From positions 1 to 44,983 of the forward strand of contig NZ_CAJXIV010000022.1 of NCBI RefSeq assembly GCF_913054185.1: a DNA stretch of 44,983 bases, read 5' to 3'. How positions within the stretch are numbered: the first letter of the stretch is position 1; every line of letters begins with the position of its first letter. Source of the DNA: an uncultured Shimia sp. GTDB lineage: Bacteria > Pseudomonadota > Alphaproteobacteria > Rhodobacterales > Rhodobacteraceae. Below, piece after piece: positions 1 through 9,120 of the stretch. The notes beneath the pieces are model-generated. The model ran no database searches, was not told the DNA's origin, and saw only the letters and a program-made list of their open reading frames with translations. Position numbers and translations under genes: made by a program.

Positions 1-330
1 AGGGCCGGTCGCAACACCCTGCACAAAGGGCGGATTGCGGGCATTCGCTGCAGTCAAGAGTAATTCGCGCCTAAGGGTTGGAAGCGGACATGCAGGTGGT
101 ACTCCCTTCTGGCTTCGCTTTTCACCAACCTAAGCGTTTCTTGTCGATCTTTGGGAGGTGACCGCATTCGGCGAAAGACCATAATCAACCGGTTGCCCGA
201 CAGAGGCGCAAGCCAACCTGAGCTTTCGCAAAGCTTAAGCTGGGAAATTCAAATATTGCCAAAAGTCGACACCGTGTCGTTACCGCAGGTGATGCGCTTT
301 TGGATATCGGGCACCGCCCGAGCCTCTAAG
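1..330. other. Non-coding stretch downstream of ureG
   Basis: No convincing gene was seen here. The only open frame of note (151-366, plus) has no recognisable similarity and no good ribosome binding site. The stretch lies downstream of the urease operon, whose last gene ends at 331. No clear intrinsic terminator with a T-run was found. Confidence 0.5.
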
Positions 331-954
331 CTAAACTTGCGGGATCAGCCCACCAGCACTTGCTAGCAAGGCTACAATCTTGTCCACGCCTTCACGATTG
401 CGCAGCGAGGCAAAAACAATTGGCCGCGTGCCGCGCATCCTTTTGGCATCCCGGTCCATAACCTCCAGCGACGCGCCAACATAAGGGGCAAGATCTGTCT
501 TGTTGATGACCAGAATGTCGGATTTGGTGATGGCTGGCCCACCTTTACGGGGAATTTCTTCGCCAGCGGCAACGTCGATCACATAGAGCGTCACATCCGC
601 TAGCTCCGGACTGAAAGTGGCCGATAGGTTGTCGCCACCGCTTTCAATCAAAACAACTTCGACATCCGGATGCCGATCAACCATCTCGGCTACAGCGGCT
701 AGGTTGATCGACGCATCCTCTCGGATCGCAGTGTGAGGGCACCCGCCGGTCTCAACCCCGATAATGCGATCCTGTGGTAGAATCTGCATGCGCATCAACG
801 CCTCAGCATCTTCCTGCGTGTAAATGTCATTGGTGATGACACCTATTGAGTGGGTGTCCCGCAACGCTTCGCTCAGAGCTGCCGTGAGCGTCGTTTTTCC
901 GGCGCCAACAGGGCCACCAATACCGACACGAAGCGGGCCATTCATCTGGGTCAT
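331..954 (-). CDS. ureG: Urease accessory GTPase UreG
   Basis: UreG is the SIMIBI-class GTPase that powers nickel delivery into apo-urease together with UreD, UreF and UreE in the cytoplasm. The 207-residue length is normal for the family. Visible motifs are the P-loop GPVGAGKTT (residues 14-22), the nickel-binding CPH motif (C72-P73-H74), the ESGGDN switch region near residue 104, and the NKTD guanine-specificity motif in the second half. It is the last gene of the minus-strand urease operon and overlaps the upstream ureF stop by 4 bp, which indicates translational coupling. The start at 954 gives the usual N-terminus directly before the P-loop strand. Identification is secure. Confidence 0.97.
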   Translation of the reverse strand: MTQMNGPLRVGIGGPVGAGKTTLTAALSEALRDTHSIGVITNDIYTQEDAEALMRMQILPQDRIIGVETGGCPHTAIREDASINLAAVAEMVDRHPDVEVVLIESGGDNLSATFSPELADVTLYVIDVAAGEEIPRKGGPAITKSDILVINKTDLAPYVGASLEVMDRDAKRMRGTRPIVFASLRNREGVDKIVALLASAGGLIPQV

Positions 955-1595
955 GTGCGGAATATCCTTGAATATTGGGTTTCGTGTTTCATCGCGGCGA
1001 TGTCCGTCACAAAGCTCGAACTGGCCAAGTCATCCAGCGTGGCAGTCGCAGCGCTTTCCGCGAGCGTACAGCAAAGTGGGGTCAGTGCATGGATCAGTTT
1101 TTGACCTTCCGTCTGGCCAAGGGGTACAAGCCGCATTGCGACCGCCGCGAGATTGGACACGAAGGCCTGCAAAAAGACTTGGTTGGTGAGTTCAAGTGGC
1201 AAGCCTTGCAACCGCGCAGCGCGGCCAACAGCAACCGGATAGGTCAGTCCTTTTAAGTCTACACCCCAGATTTCACCCGTCACATTACAAAACGCCGCGC
1301 CCTGCAAATAGGCTTCCTTTAACCGTTCCGCCGACGCCGAAAAAGCGCGGCTCATCGCGTCGATCTCACCCAGTTCGTCGGTACTCGCTTGGTAGGCCGC
1401 GCCAATAAACAGACTGTCGTTCCATCCAGCGCCATGTTGCACCACATCGGAGATCCAGACGCCGACCTGCTCTGAATTGGCCACGTCTCCGACATCAATG
1501 GCCCACTCCAACCCATGTGAATAGGCGAAAGCGCCCACCGGAAAGGCAGGCGAGAACCATTGTGTCAGGGTGAGGATATCAGTGGCTGTGGCCAT
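951..1595 (-). CDS. ureF: Urease accessory protein UreF
   Basis: UreF forms the UreD-UreF-UreG activation complex on apo-urease and gates GTP hydrolysis by UreG. The product is all-helical, with the characteristic opening block [21 protein letters not shown] near the N-terminus. I place the start at 1595 (MATATD...). This gives about 214 residues, within the family range, and a 17-bp overlap with ureE. An in-frame ATG at 1613 is an alternative with a somewhat better purine-rich upstream sequence. The still longer open frame to 1685 reads through the ureE 3' end and is unlikely to be translated. Gene order ureE-ureF-ureG is the classical one. Confidence 0.94.
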   Translation of the reverse strand: MATATDILTLTQWFSPAFPVGAFAYSHGLEWAIDVGDVANSEQVGVWISDVVQHGAGWNDSLFIGAAYQASTDELGEIDAMSRAFSASAERLKEAYLQGAAFCNVTGEIWGVDLKGLTYPVAVGRAARLQGLPLELTNQVFLQAFVSNLAAVAMRLVPLGQTEGQKLIHALTPLCCTLAESAATATLDDLASSSFVTDIAAMKHETQYSRIFRT

Positions 1596-2040
1596 GGGTG
1601 CGTCCGTGCCCATAGGCCCCGCCTTCTGGAGTGAAGGGCTCAACCACTTCACGCACCGTGGCGCCAATCTTGCCCAGCATGTCACGGATCACGTGGTCGC
1701 GTTGTATGAGCAGCCTACTTTCCTCAATTTGGCAGGGCGTATGGCGATTTCCGATATGCCAGGCGAGACGCGGCAGGTCGGCTCCCGTGACCTCCAGCAG
1801 GTCTTCATTAGCGGCAACAACCTCAATCAAGCGGCCGTCTTCCAAGGCAAATGCGTCCCCATGGTCAAGTGACGTTGTATGCGCCAAATCAACAAGAAAC
1901 TGTTCGGCACGCACTGTCGATAACATTTTGCGCCGAAGGAAACGGTCATCGTAATTGAGCGTTACACAATCATAAGCACCGGACCAATGGCCGGGTTTGC
2001 GAATTTGGCGGCTGGGGGGAAGCGTGGTCATTGGATGCAC
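1579..2040 (-). CDS. ureE: Urease accessory protein UreE (nickel metallochaperone)
   Basis: UreE is a dimeric nickel chaperone that hands Ni2+ to UreG. The 153-residue protein has the family's N-terminal peptide-binding-like domain (block DRFLRRK near residue 30) and a central metal-binding domain (AWHIGNRHTPCQ). It ends in a short His-rich tail ([10 protein letters not shown]) that resembles other UreE nickel-binding tails but is modest in length. It starts 2 bp after the ureC stop and overlaps ureF, so it sits inside the coupled operon. Confidence 0.95.
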   Translation of the reverse strand: MHPMTTLPPSRQIRKPGHWSGAYDCVTLNYDDRFLRRKMLSTVRAEQFLVDLAHTTSLDHGDAFALEDGRLIEVVAANEDLLEVTGADLPRLAWHIGNRHTPCQIEESRLLIQRDHVIRDMLGKIGATVREVVEPFTPEGGAYGHGRTHGHSH

Positions 2041-2042
2041 CT

Positions 2043-3803
2043 TCAGAACATGAAATAGCGTTGTGCCATGGGGAGAACCACGGCGGGTTGGCAGGTGAGA
2101 AGCTCGCCGTCAGCACGCACCTCGTAGGTTTCAGGATCCACTTCGACCATTGGGGTTGCTGTGTTCAGAAGCAGATCGGATTTGCCAATGTTACGGGTGT
2201 TTTTTACCGCGAGCGTGTCTTTGGCGAGGCCCAATCGTGCGCCAATTCCGGCGTCTTGCGCGGCCTCGCTGACAAAGCAGACGGCGGAGTTTTCAACCGA
2301 GCGCCCATAAGCACCAAACATCGGACGGGAGTAGACAGGTTGCGGCGTTGGGATCGAAGCGTTGGGGTCACCCATCTGCGCCATAACGATGCTACCGCCA
2401 AGTAAAACCATCTCAGGCTTCACACCAAAGAAGGCCGGATCCCACAACACCAAATCCGCGCGCTTGCCAACTTCAATACTGCCAATTTCATGGGCAATAC
2501 CATGCGCAATTGCGGGGTTGATGGTGTATTTGGCGATGTAGCGGCGCACGCGGTAATTGTCGTTGTTTCCCGTTTCCTCAGACAGTCTGCCGCGCTGTTT
2601 TTTCATCTTATCGGCTGTTTGCCAGGTTCGGATCAACACTTCGCCGACGCGGCCCATGGCTTGACTGTCCGAGGCGATAATCGAAAACGCCCCCATGTCA
2701 TGCAGAATGTCCTCAGCAGCGATGGTTTCGCGACGTATCCGGCTTTCCGCAAAGGCCACATCTTCCGGAATCGACTTGTCGAGATGGTGACAAACCATCA
2801 GCATATCGAGATGCTCTTCCAGAGTGTTCACCGTGAAAGGGCGGGTGGGATTGGTTGAGGACGGCAAGACATGCTCTTCGCCACAAATTTTGATGATGTC
2901 CGGTGCATGGCCACCACCTGCACCTTCGGTGTGAAAGGCATGGATTGTGCGGCCTTTTAGGGCTGCCACAGTGTTCTCAACAAAACCGGATTCGTTGAGC
3001 GTGTCTGTGTGGATCATCACCTGAATATCCAGGTCATCGGCAACTGACAGGCAGCAATCGATGGCGGCAGGCGTTGTCCCCCAATCCTCGTGTAACTTAA
3101 GGGCGCAGGCACCACCTAGAATTTGCTCTTCCAAGGCAGCCGGAAGTGACGCATTGCCCTTGCCGGCAAAGGCGAGGTTCATTGGAAAGGCATCCGCAGC
3201 CTGCAACATCCGACCGATATGCCAGGGACCAGGCGTGCAGGTGGTCGCCAAGGTGCCATGTGCAGGACCGGTACCGCCGCCCAGCATTGTGGTCAGGCCG
3301 GAATGCAGCGCGTCCTCGATCTGCTGTGGGCAAATAAAATGGATATGGCTGTCAAATCCACCGGCTGTCAAAATGCGGTTTTCGCCCGCAATGACCTCGG
3401 TGCCCGGGCCAACAATGACATCGACCCCGGGCTGTGTGTCCGGGTTTCCGGCTTTGCCAATGGTCTGGATACGCCCACCTTTCAGGCCAACATCCGCTTT
3501 GTAGATGCCGGAATGGTCAACGATCAGCGCGTTGGTAATAACCGTATCCACGGCCCCTTCGGCGCGTGTGGCCTGGGATTGTCCCATCCCATCGCGGATG
3601 ACTTTGCCGCCACCAAACTTCACTTCTTCTCCGTAGACATCCTCTCGCAAGCCCGTCGCACTGAATTGCGCGGCAGTGGCGCGCTCTACGATCAGATCTT
3701 TTTCAACCTCAATGATGAGGTCCGTGTCCGCCAGCCGCACTTTGTCGCCCACTGTGGGGCCGAACATAGCAGCATAGTCACTCCGGCTTATCTTGCCCGG
3801 CAT
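2043..3803 (-). CDS. ureC: Urease alpha (catalytic) subunit UreC
   Basis: This is the catalytic subunit that hydrolyses urea to ammonia and carbamate at a dinickel centre. Visible active-site residues are the H153-x-H155 pair, the lysine to be carbamylated (K236 in ALKLHEDWG), H265, H291, the mobile-flap Cys-His-His (C338-H340), and D379. The protein is 586 residues, longer than the roughly 567-570 of typical UreC. The extra length maps to an insertion of about 16 residues around positions 37-55, just before the conserved [10 protein letters not shown] block. The start at 3803 overlaps the ureB 3' end by 26 bp and gives the conserved N-terminus [20 protein letters not shown]. Confidence 0.98.
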   Translation of the reverse strand: MPGKISRSDYAAMFGPTVGDKVRLADTDLIIEVEKDLIVERATAAQFSATGLREDVYGEEVKFGGGKVIRDGMGQSQATRAEGAVDTVITNALIVDHSGIYKADVGLKGGRIQTIGKAGNPDTQPGVDVIVGPGTEVIAGENRILTAGGFDSHIHFICPQQIEDALHSGLTTMLGGGTGPAHGTLATTCTPGPWHIGRMLQAADAFPMNLAFAGKGNASLPAALEEQILGGACALKLHEDWGTTPAAIDCCLSVADDLDIQVMIHTDTLNESGFVENTVAALKGRTIHAFHTEGAGGGHAPDIIKICGEEHVLPSSTNPTRPFTVNTLEEHLDMLMVCHHLDKSIPEDVAFAESRIRRETIAAEDILHDMGAFSIIASDSQAMGRVGEVLIRTWQTADKMKKQRGRLSEETGNNDNYRVRRYIAKYTINPAIAHGIAHEIGSIEVGKRADLVLWDPAFFGVKPEMVLLGGSIVMAQMGDPNASIPTPQPVYSRPMFGAYGRSVENSAVCFVSEAAQDAGIGARLGLAKDTLAVKNTRNIGKSDLLLNTATPMVEVDPETYEVRADGELLTCQPAVVLPMAQRYFMF

Positions 3804-4110
3804 CTTTCAGCGCTCCCATGATGTGTTGATTAAAGCCGTAGATGTGTCGCCGTCCCATAAAGGGCACCAGCATCACCTCCCGGCGTTGTCCTGGTTCGAA
3901 CCGAACGGCAGTGCCAGCTGGAATGTCCAATCGCCGCCCTAAAGCCGCATGCCGATCAAAGTCCAGCGCTGGGTTTGCTTCGGCAAAATGATAGTGACTG
4001 CCCACTTGCACGGGGCGGTCGCCGGTATTGGCCACCAACACCATACGCGCACTGCGCCCCGCGTTGAGTGTAAGCGAACCTTCGGCAGGAAATGTTTCAC
4101 CCGGGATCAT
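3778..4110 (-). CDS. ureB: Urease beta subunit UreB
   Basis: UreB is a small structural subunit of the (UreABC)3 urease. The start at 4110 ([11 protein letters not shown]) is the conserved family start. It also makes an ATGA overlap with the stop of the small upstream reading frame, so the longer open frame to 4182 is rejected. The 110-residue product carries the usual [14 protein letters not shown] and [10 protein letters not shown] blocks. Separate ureA and ureB genes (not fused) are the rule in bacteria. It precedes and overlaps ureC. Confidence 0.96.
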   Translation of the reverse strand: MIPGETFPAEGSLTLNAGRSARMVLVANTGDRPVQVGSHYHFAEANPALDFDRHAALGRRLDIPAGTAVRFEPGQRREVMLVPFMGRRHIYGFNQHIMGALKDAGQDKPE

Positions 4111-4274
4111 GTGCGCCGCCGCAACTGAACAACAGCCATCGTCCCACCCACGATCACTGCAGAGAGAACCACCGCAATCCAAGCGTATTCCCCGTGACTA
4201 TGAGCGTGTGCTCCGGAATGGGCCATGGCCGGAGAGGCCAAGAGCCCAGTCAAAAACGGTACAACATATTTCAT
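4107..4274 (-). CDS. Small His-rich membrane peptide within the urease operon
   Basis: A 55-codon reading frame fills the gap between ureA and ureB. It has a strong ribosome binding site (AGAGGAG, overlapping the ureA stop region) 14 nt after the ureA stop. It ends in an ATGA overlap with the ureB start, so it looks translationally coupled on both sides. The product starts with a short hydrophobic segment ending in ASPAMA, resembling a signal peptide. A His-rich stretch ([10 protein letters not shown], residues 19-28) follows, then one hydrophobic membrane segment (about 31-49) and a basic end (RRR). I do not recognise a named family. The His cluster next to a membrane helix in a nickel-enzyme operon suggests metal handling, but that is inference. 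Confidence 0.75.
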   Translation of the reverse strand: MKYVVPFLTGLLASPAMAHSGAHAHSHGEYAWIAVVLSAVIVGGTMAVVQLRRRT

Positions 4275-4288
4275 CGGCTCAAGCTCCT

Positions 4289-4591
4289 CTAACGAATTGG
4301 ATTGTGAACGGTGACAAGCTTGGTGCCATCCGGGAACGTGGCTTCGACCTGCACTTCATGGATCATCTCCGGGATGCCCTCCATGCATTGGTCGACTGAG
4401 ACAACCTGTGCACCCGCTTCCATCATATCGGCCACAGAACGGCCATCGCGCGCGCCTTCCACAACGCTGTCGGTAATCAAGGCGATGGCTTCCGGGTGGT
4501 TGAGTTTAACACCACGTGCCAAGCGCTTGCGGGCCACTTCGGCAGCCATGGCAATCAACAGTTTGTCTTTTTCTCTTGGGGTCAGGTTCAT
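4289..4591 (-). CDS. ureA: Urease gamma subunit UreA
   Basis: UreA is a 100-residue structural subunit of urease. The conserved start [23 protein letters not shown], the central block [10 protein letters not shown], and the C-terminal VHNPI are all present. The start lies one base after the ureD stop, consistent with tight coupling. The stop codon at 4289-4291 is followed at once by the ribosome binding site of the small membrane peptide gene. Confidence 0.97.
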   Translation of the reverse strand: MNLTPREKDKLLIAMAAEVARKRLARGVKLNHPEAIALITDSVVEGARDGRSVADMMEAGAQVVSVDQCMEGIPEMIHEVQVEATFPDGTKLVTVHNPIR

Positions 4592-4592
4592 G

Positions 4593-5492
4593 TCAGATCA
4601 TCCAGCATCGAGGAAGGTCGCCACCATGCAGCTCTCGCAGAACTGGCAGCAGGGTTTTTCTGAGGGTGAAATCGTCATCAGCAAGCAGGCGCAGGACCAA
4701 CACATCCTGTTGGAGAAGGCTCACACCGCCAGTTTCCGGAAGCGTCTCTCGCAGCGAGGCCAGGTGCCGTTCCGCATCTTTTGCAACCAAAACCACCAGC
4801 GCCATCGCCCCAGCACCGTTGCCGATAAATGGCTTGTCCAGATGGGCCTGTAGGCTTCCAGCGAAAGACATCGCATCGAGAAAGAGCGGCGTGCCCGCGC
4901 GCCGTACCTCAATCCGGTCACGAAATCGAATATCGGTCAGCACCTCGCCCATTGCCGGGCGGCCAAAAACCAAAGGCTCGACCATGAGCAGAGACGCGTC
5001 CGGATCCAGATCAATGCTCAGGCGACGGTCCAACGCGCTCCCGTTGAACAGAATGGTTTCTTGAGGCAACCAATTGAGCCGTGCCCCCACTTCAACCCGA
5101 AGGCGGTTGCGGATCTGGCCAGTCTGATTGGGTTGCGCCTTGTAAGCCCGCTCGCAAGCTTGGGTCGTCAAGGTGAGTGTGGTGTCCTTTGCCAAATGAC
5201 CCGAGAAAGTGAATTGATCGCCGCCTGTGATCCCGCCCGCAGTGTTCAACAGGACGACATCCATCGCGGCCCCGCTGGATTTAGGGAACAAACATCTGAA
5301 CGACCCGGCTTGGTGAAGATCGTCCAAAACAGAACGATCTCCGACCATTTTTGTGCTCACGCGCAGCGTTCCCTTCGCACGCGGAGGCTGCGTAGTATGG
5401 GGGGGCGATATGTCTGCCAGACGTGTGATCAGCGTATCCTCTTGGCGCGTAGAACTGTTCTTGGTTCTGACGCCTAGAGGGCAAAACACCAT
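4593..5492 (-). CDS. ureD: Urease accessory protein UreD (UreH)
   Basis: UreD is the scaffold protein that binds apo-urease and recruits UreF and UreG for nickel insertion. Conserved blocks include the [12 protein letters not shown] motif near the centre and [11 protein letters not shown] downstream. The start is uncertain. The open frame reaches a TTG at 5567, and the ATG at 5492 is used here (299 residues), but neither has a good ribosome binding site. A CTG at 5432, five bases behind an AAGAGG, would give 279 residues, the usual family length, and an N-terminus just before the conserved [12 protein letters not shown] block. It is the first gene of the operon, divergent from urtA. Confidence 0.9.
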   Translation of the reverse strand: MVFCPLGVRTKNSSTRQEDTLITRLADISPPHTTQPPRAKGTLRVSTKMVGDRSVLDDLHQAGSFRCLFPKSSGAAMDVVLLNTAGGITGGDQFTFSGHLAKDTTLTLTTQACERAYKAQPNQTGQIRNRLRVEVGARLNWLPQETILFNGSALDRRLSIDLDPDASLLMVEPLVFGRPAMGEVLTDIRFRDRIEVRRAGTPLFLDAMSFAGSLQAHLDKPFIGNGAGAMALVVLVAKDAERHLASLRETLPETGGVSLLQQDVLVLRLLADDDFTLRKTLLPVLRELHGGDLPRCWMI

Positions 5493-5815
5493 CCGAAACG
5501 ACCATTTTGAGGACGTAGGCAAGGCCGATCGCCTATTTTTTGCGCGCTCGCTGTGAATTTCGATCAAAAAACAAGCATACGCGAAGGCCGCTAAGGAATT
5601 GCAGTGTCTCAGGTTTGCTTATTTAGCCGCAATGCAGAATCGATTGGACACCTGCCGGAGACACGATGTCAAAAAACCGGAGGTGTGTGACGACCATACG
5701 AATTGGACCTCGAAGCGGCCGCCACACGAATTGCAACATGACGTTGCGGGGATAGGTAAGAGAAATCGGCACATATGTGCAAGGTCTCTCTCCTGCGCCC
5801 TGCCTGGAGGCTAAT
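5493..5815. promoter_or_regulatory. Divergent ureD / urtA control region
   Basis: This stretch separates the minus-strand urease operon from the plus-strand urea transporter operon and must hold promoters for both. It includes a perfect 12-bp palindrome GCACATATGTGC at 5769-5780, 36 bp ahead of the urtA start, and a good ribosome binding site GGAGG at 5806-5810. I could not identify a convincing sigma-54 or NtrC site. Nitrogen control of both operons is expected from the genes but not shown by sequence. Confidence 0.5.
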
Positions 5816-7096
5816 ATGAATTTTCTCAAATCCACTCTCGCCGGATCTGTCGTCTTTGCGTCACTGGCCGGTATCGCCATGGCTGACGAAGACACCATCA
5901 AAGTTGGAGTCTTGCACTCTCTTTCTGGCACGATGGCAATCTCTGAGACCACTTTGAAAGACACTATGTTGATGCTGATTGATCAGCAGAATGCAAAGGG
6001 CGGTCTGCTCGGTAAGCAGCTGGAAGCTGTGGTGGTCGACCCTGCATCAGATTGGCCACTGTTTGCCGAAAAAGCGCGCGAGTTGCTGACGGTGCATGAC
6101 GTTGACGTGATCTTCGGAAACTGGACATCTGTGTCACGTAAATCGGTACTGCCGGTTATCGAAGAACTGAACGGCCTGCTGTTCTATCCGGTGCAGTATG
6201 AAGGCGAAGAATCGTCTAAGAACGTGTTCTACACCGGTGCCGCGCCAAACCAACAAGCTATCCCGGCTACAGATTACTTCTTGGAAGAGCTGGGCGTTGA
6301 AAAATTTGCGCTGCTGGGAACAGACTATGTGTACCCGCGCACCACAAACAACATCCTCGAAAGCTATCTCAAAGGCAAAGGCGTTTCCGATAACGACTTG
6401 TTTGTGAACTACACGCCGTTTGGCCATTCTGACTGGTCCAAAATCGTGGCTGATGTTGTGGCTCTGGGCGCTGACGGCAAAAAGGTTGGCGTGATTTCAA
6501 CCATCAACGGTGACGCCAACATCGGCTTTTACAAAGAACTGGCTGCGGCGGGTGTGTCTGCCGACGATATTCCAGTTGTCGCTTTCTCAGTGGGCGAAGA
6601 AGAACTGGCAGGCCTCGATACCTCTAACCTCGTGGGTCACCTCGCAGCGTGGAACTACTTCCAGTCCGCAGATGCTGAGGTGAACGCCGAGTTTGTGAAA
6701 ACTTGGAAGGCCACAATGGGGGAAGAGCGGGTCACCAACGATCCAATGGAGGCCCACTTCATCGGCTTCAACATGTGGGTGAATGCGGCCACCGAAGCTG
6801 GGTCTACTGAAGTAGATGCCGTGCGGTCTGCCATGTACGGACAAGAATACCCGAACCTGACAGGCGGGACCGCGGTGATGTTGCCAAACCACCACTTGGC
6901 CAAGCCCGTCCTGATTGGTGAAATCCAAGACGACGGTCAATTTGATATCATCAGCCAGACCAGCGAAGTCCCAGGCGATGCCTGGACTGACTTCCTGCCG
7001 GAATCAGCTGTTCTGATGTCCGACTGGAAGGACTTGGACTGCGGTATGTACAACACCGAGACCAAGACCTGCGTTCAGACTTTGTCGAACTACTAA
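5816..7096 (+). CDS. urtA: Urea ABC transporter substrate-binding protein UrtA
   Basis: UrtA is the periplasmic binding protein that captures urea for the UrtBCDE importer. The start at 5816 follows GGAGG by five bases and gives a clear signal peptide with cleavage near AMADEDTIK (about residue 23). The longer open frame from 5777 is therefore rejected. The 426-residue product has the Leu/Ile/Val-type binding-protein fold signature IKVGVLHSLSGTMAISE and the UrtA blocks NWTSVSRKSVLPV and NGLLFYPVQYEGEESS. It is the first gene of urtABCDE and lies beside the urease operon, which strongly supports urea as the substrate. Confidence 0.96.
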   Translation: MNFLKSTLAGSVVFASLAGIAMADEDTIKVGVLHSLSGTMAISETTLKDTMLMLIDQQNAKGGLLGKQLEAVVVDPASDWPLFAEKARELLTVHDVDVIFGNWTSVSRKSVLPVIEELNGLLFYPVQYEGEESSKNVFYTGAAPNQQAIPATDYFLEELGVEKFALLGTDYVYPRTTNNILESYLKGKGVSDNDLFVNYTPFGHSDWSKIVADVVALGADGKKVGVISTINGDANIGFYKELAAAGVSADDIPVVAFSVGEEELAGLDTSNLVGHLAAWNYFQSADAEVNAEFVKTWKATMGEERVTNDPMEAHFIGFNMWVNAATEAGSTEVDAVRSAMYGQEYPNLTGGTAVMLPNHHLAKPVLIGEIQDDGQFDIISQTSEVPGDAWTDFLPESAVLMSDWKDLDCGMYNTETKTCVQTLSNY

Positions 7097-7161
7097 GACC
7101 AGCACTTGCGAAGAGGGTCGATCTTGACCCTCTTCCAACAAAACACGCGGACAACTCCGAC

Positions 7162-9117
7162 ATGATAAGACCATTCCTTGCGGGTCTCGCAATTCTATTG
7201 TCGTGCCTGACGGCCACTGCGCAGGACGCGAACATCCAGCCCATCTTGCAAGAGTATCAGGCAGAAATTGCCAAAAGCTCGCGCAAGACCATTGGCCCGG
7301 TGATTGATGCAATCGCCACCAGCGGATCACCACAGGCTCAGCTCATGCTTGAGATATGGGCCGCCAAAAATATGTGGATGCGCAAGTCAGACGGTCTTTT
7401 CTTTGTCGGAGAGAAGACCGACGCCAAAAGCTACCAGCTCACAGATTTTGACAGCGGAGATGTTGTTGGAAGCTATCCCAAGAGTGACCTGAAACAACTT
7501 AAGCCAAACAGCGGCGTCCGCGCCATGATTGCGACAGCGTTGGTTCAGTTTCAGTTGATGGACCCGGATGCGGCCAAACGGCAAGATGCACTGACCTCAA
7601 TTCAACGAGACCCCGGTCCCACGCTTCTAGCCCCTTTACGTGCCTCGATTGACAGTGAAACCGATGCATCGCTGAAGGCGCAGAAACAACGGCTCGAGCG
7701 CTTACTCACCATAGGCTATGATCACGACACAAAAGCACGTGTCGATGCCATCAAAGACATGTCTGGCGACCTTGGTGTCGATGTCCGTGCGACTCTCAAC
7801 CCGTTGGTGGCAAGGACTCTCAATGTAGCAATCGGGGGCTCTCCAACCGGTGTAAATGTGGCTGCATTACTGGAACCTGGCACTGATCAGTTGTCCAAGA
7901 CCGACGCCTATGACCTGTTGGTGGCCAAAGGCATGGCTCCGGCGCTGGTTTCGTCTGGCGATATTCGCAAGGCACTGGCCGCCAATATAGAAAGCGGCCG
8001 TGTTGGCGGCATTCCGGTGGCTCAGCTGGACAACGATACAGCGCGAAAAGCTGCCTACGCGGCGCTCGCGGACGCCGGACAAGTGCCCGCATTTATCACG
8101 CAAGCGGACACGGACGCCGCGATTGCAAACCATGTCTTCTTTGAAACTTTTGCAGAACCCTCAGTTGATGTGACAACGGCGGCCACCGATGCGTTGGAGG
8201 CCATCAACCTGAAGGTCGGTATAAACCAGGCCTTAGACTTGACGCTTGACGCGCTATCATTGGCTTCGATCTATTTCCTTGCCGCGATCGGCCTCGCCAT
8301 CACCTTTGGTGTCATGGGCGTGATCAATATGGCGCATGGCGAATTCATCATGATGGGCGCCTATACGGGCTACGTGGTGCAACAGATGATCCCGGATCAC
8401 ACCTTGTCGATCATTGTCGCAATCCCAATGGCCTTCGCCGTGACCTTTGCTGCCGGTGTGGCAATGGAGCGGTTGGTGATCCGATGGCTTTATGACCGCC
8501 CACTGGAAACGCTGCTTGCAACCTTTGGCATCTCAATTGCGTTGCAACAGCTGGCAAAAAACATCTTTGGCACGCAAGCCCGTCCCCTGACTGCACCAGG
8601 GTGGCTCGACGGCGCGCTTGTGGTGAACGATGTGGTGTCGATCAGTTTTATTCGCATCGCCATCTTCATCCTTGCGCTCGTCTTCCTTGGCGTTTTCCTA
8701 TTCATCATGAAGCGCACTAGGCTGGGGCTGGAAACACGCGCTGTGACCCAAAATCCCCGCATGGCCGCTTCAATGGGGATCAACCCCGGCAAAGTGAATA
8801 TGCTGACTTTTGGTCTTGGGTCAGGCATTGCCGGCATCGCAGGTGTCGCTATCGGTCTCTTTGCAAAAGTGACGTCCGAGCTGGGCAGCGATTACATCGT
8901 CCAAAGCTTCATGACCGTGGTGGTCGGCGGGGTGGGCAATATTTGGGGAACGCTTGCGGGCGCCGCGATGATCGGCTTCTTCCAAAAAGGGATCGAGTGG
9001 CTGAACCCGTCAAACACTCTCGCCGCACAGACCTACATGATCGTCTTCATCATCATTTTCATTCAATTCCGGCCAAGGGGCATCATCGCCCTCAAAGGCC
9101 GCGCTGCGGGGGATTGA
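7162..9117 (+). CDS. urtB: Urea ABC transporter permease UrtB, with long periplasmic N-terminal region
   Basis: UrtB is one of the two membrane permeases of the urea importer. The 651-residue protein has a signal peptide (1-21), then a soluble region of about 330 residues with helical character. The LivH-type membrane domain follows from about residue 360, including GVMGVINMAHGEFIMMGAY and the C-terminal VVVGGVGNIWGTLAGA. An N-terminal extension is known in UrtB proteins, but this one is long compared with the roughly 300-residue core permease. The start at 7162 follows the urtA stop by 65 bp. The extension may be exported, with a possible role in docking the binding protein; this is inference. 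Confidence 0.93.
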   Translation: MIRPFLAGLAILLSCLTATAQDANIQPILQEYQAEIAKSSRKTIGPVIDAIATSGSPQAQLMLEIWAAKNMWMRKSDGLFFVGEKTDAKSYQLTDFDSGDVVGSYPKSDLKQLKPNSGVRAMIATALVQFQLMDPDAAKRQDALTSIQRDPGPTLLAPLRASIDSETDASLKAQKQRLERLLTIGYDHDTKARVDAIKDMSGDLGVDVRATLNPLVARTLNVAIGGSPTGVNVAALLEPGTDQLSKTDAYDLLVAKGMAPALVSSGDIRKALAANIESGRVGGIPVAQLDNDTARKAAYAALADAGQVPAFITQADTDAAIANHVFFETFAEPSVDVTTAATDALEAINLKVGINQALDLTLDALSLASIYFLAAIGLAITFGVMGVINMAHGEFIMMGAYTGYVVQQMIPDHTLSIIVAIPMAFAVTFAAGVAMERLVIRWLYDRPLETLLATFGISIALQQLAKNIFGTQARPLTAPGWLDGALVVNDVVSISFIRIAIFILALVFLGVFLFIMKRTRLGLETRAVTQNPRMAASMGINPGKVNMLTFGLGSGIAGIAGVAIGLFAKVTSELGSDYIVQSFMTVVVGGVGNIWGTLAGAAMIGFFQKGIEWLNPSNTLAAQTYMIVFIIIFIQFRPRGIIALKGRAAGD

Positions 9118-9120
9118 TCC

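Noticed and set aside
151-366. A 71-residue plus-strand frame before ureG
   Set aside because: No ribosome binding site, no similarity, and it runs into the ureG 3' end on the opposite strand.
3219-3821. A 200-residue plus-strand frame within ureC
   Set aside because: It is an antisense shadow of the conserved catalytic gene and has no recognisable domain.
5767-5781. Possible sigma-54 promoter (GGCAC...TGCA) before urtA
   Set aside because: The spacing between the GG and GC elements is 9 bases rather than the required 10, and the match is explained by the palindrome GCACATATGTGC.
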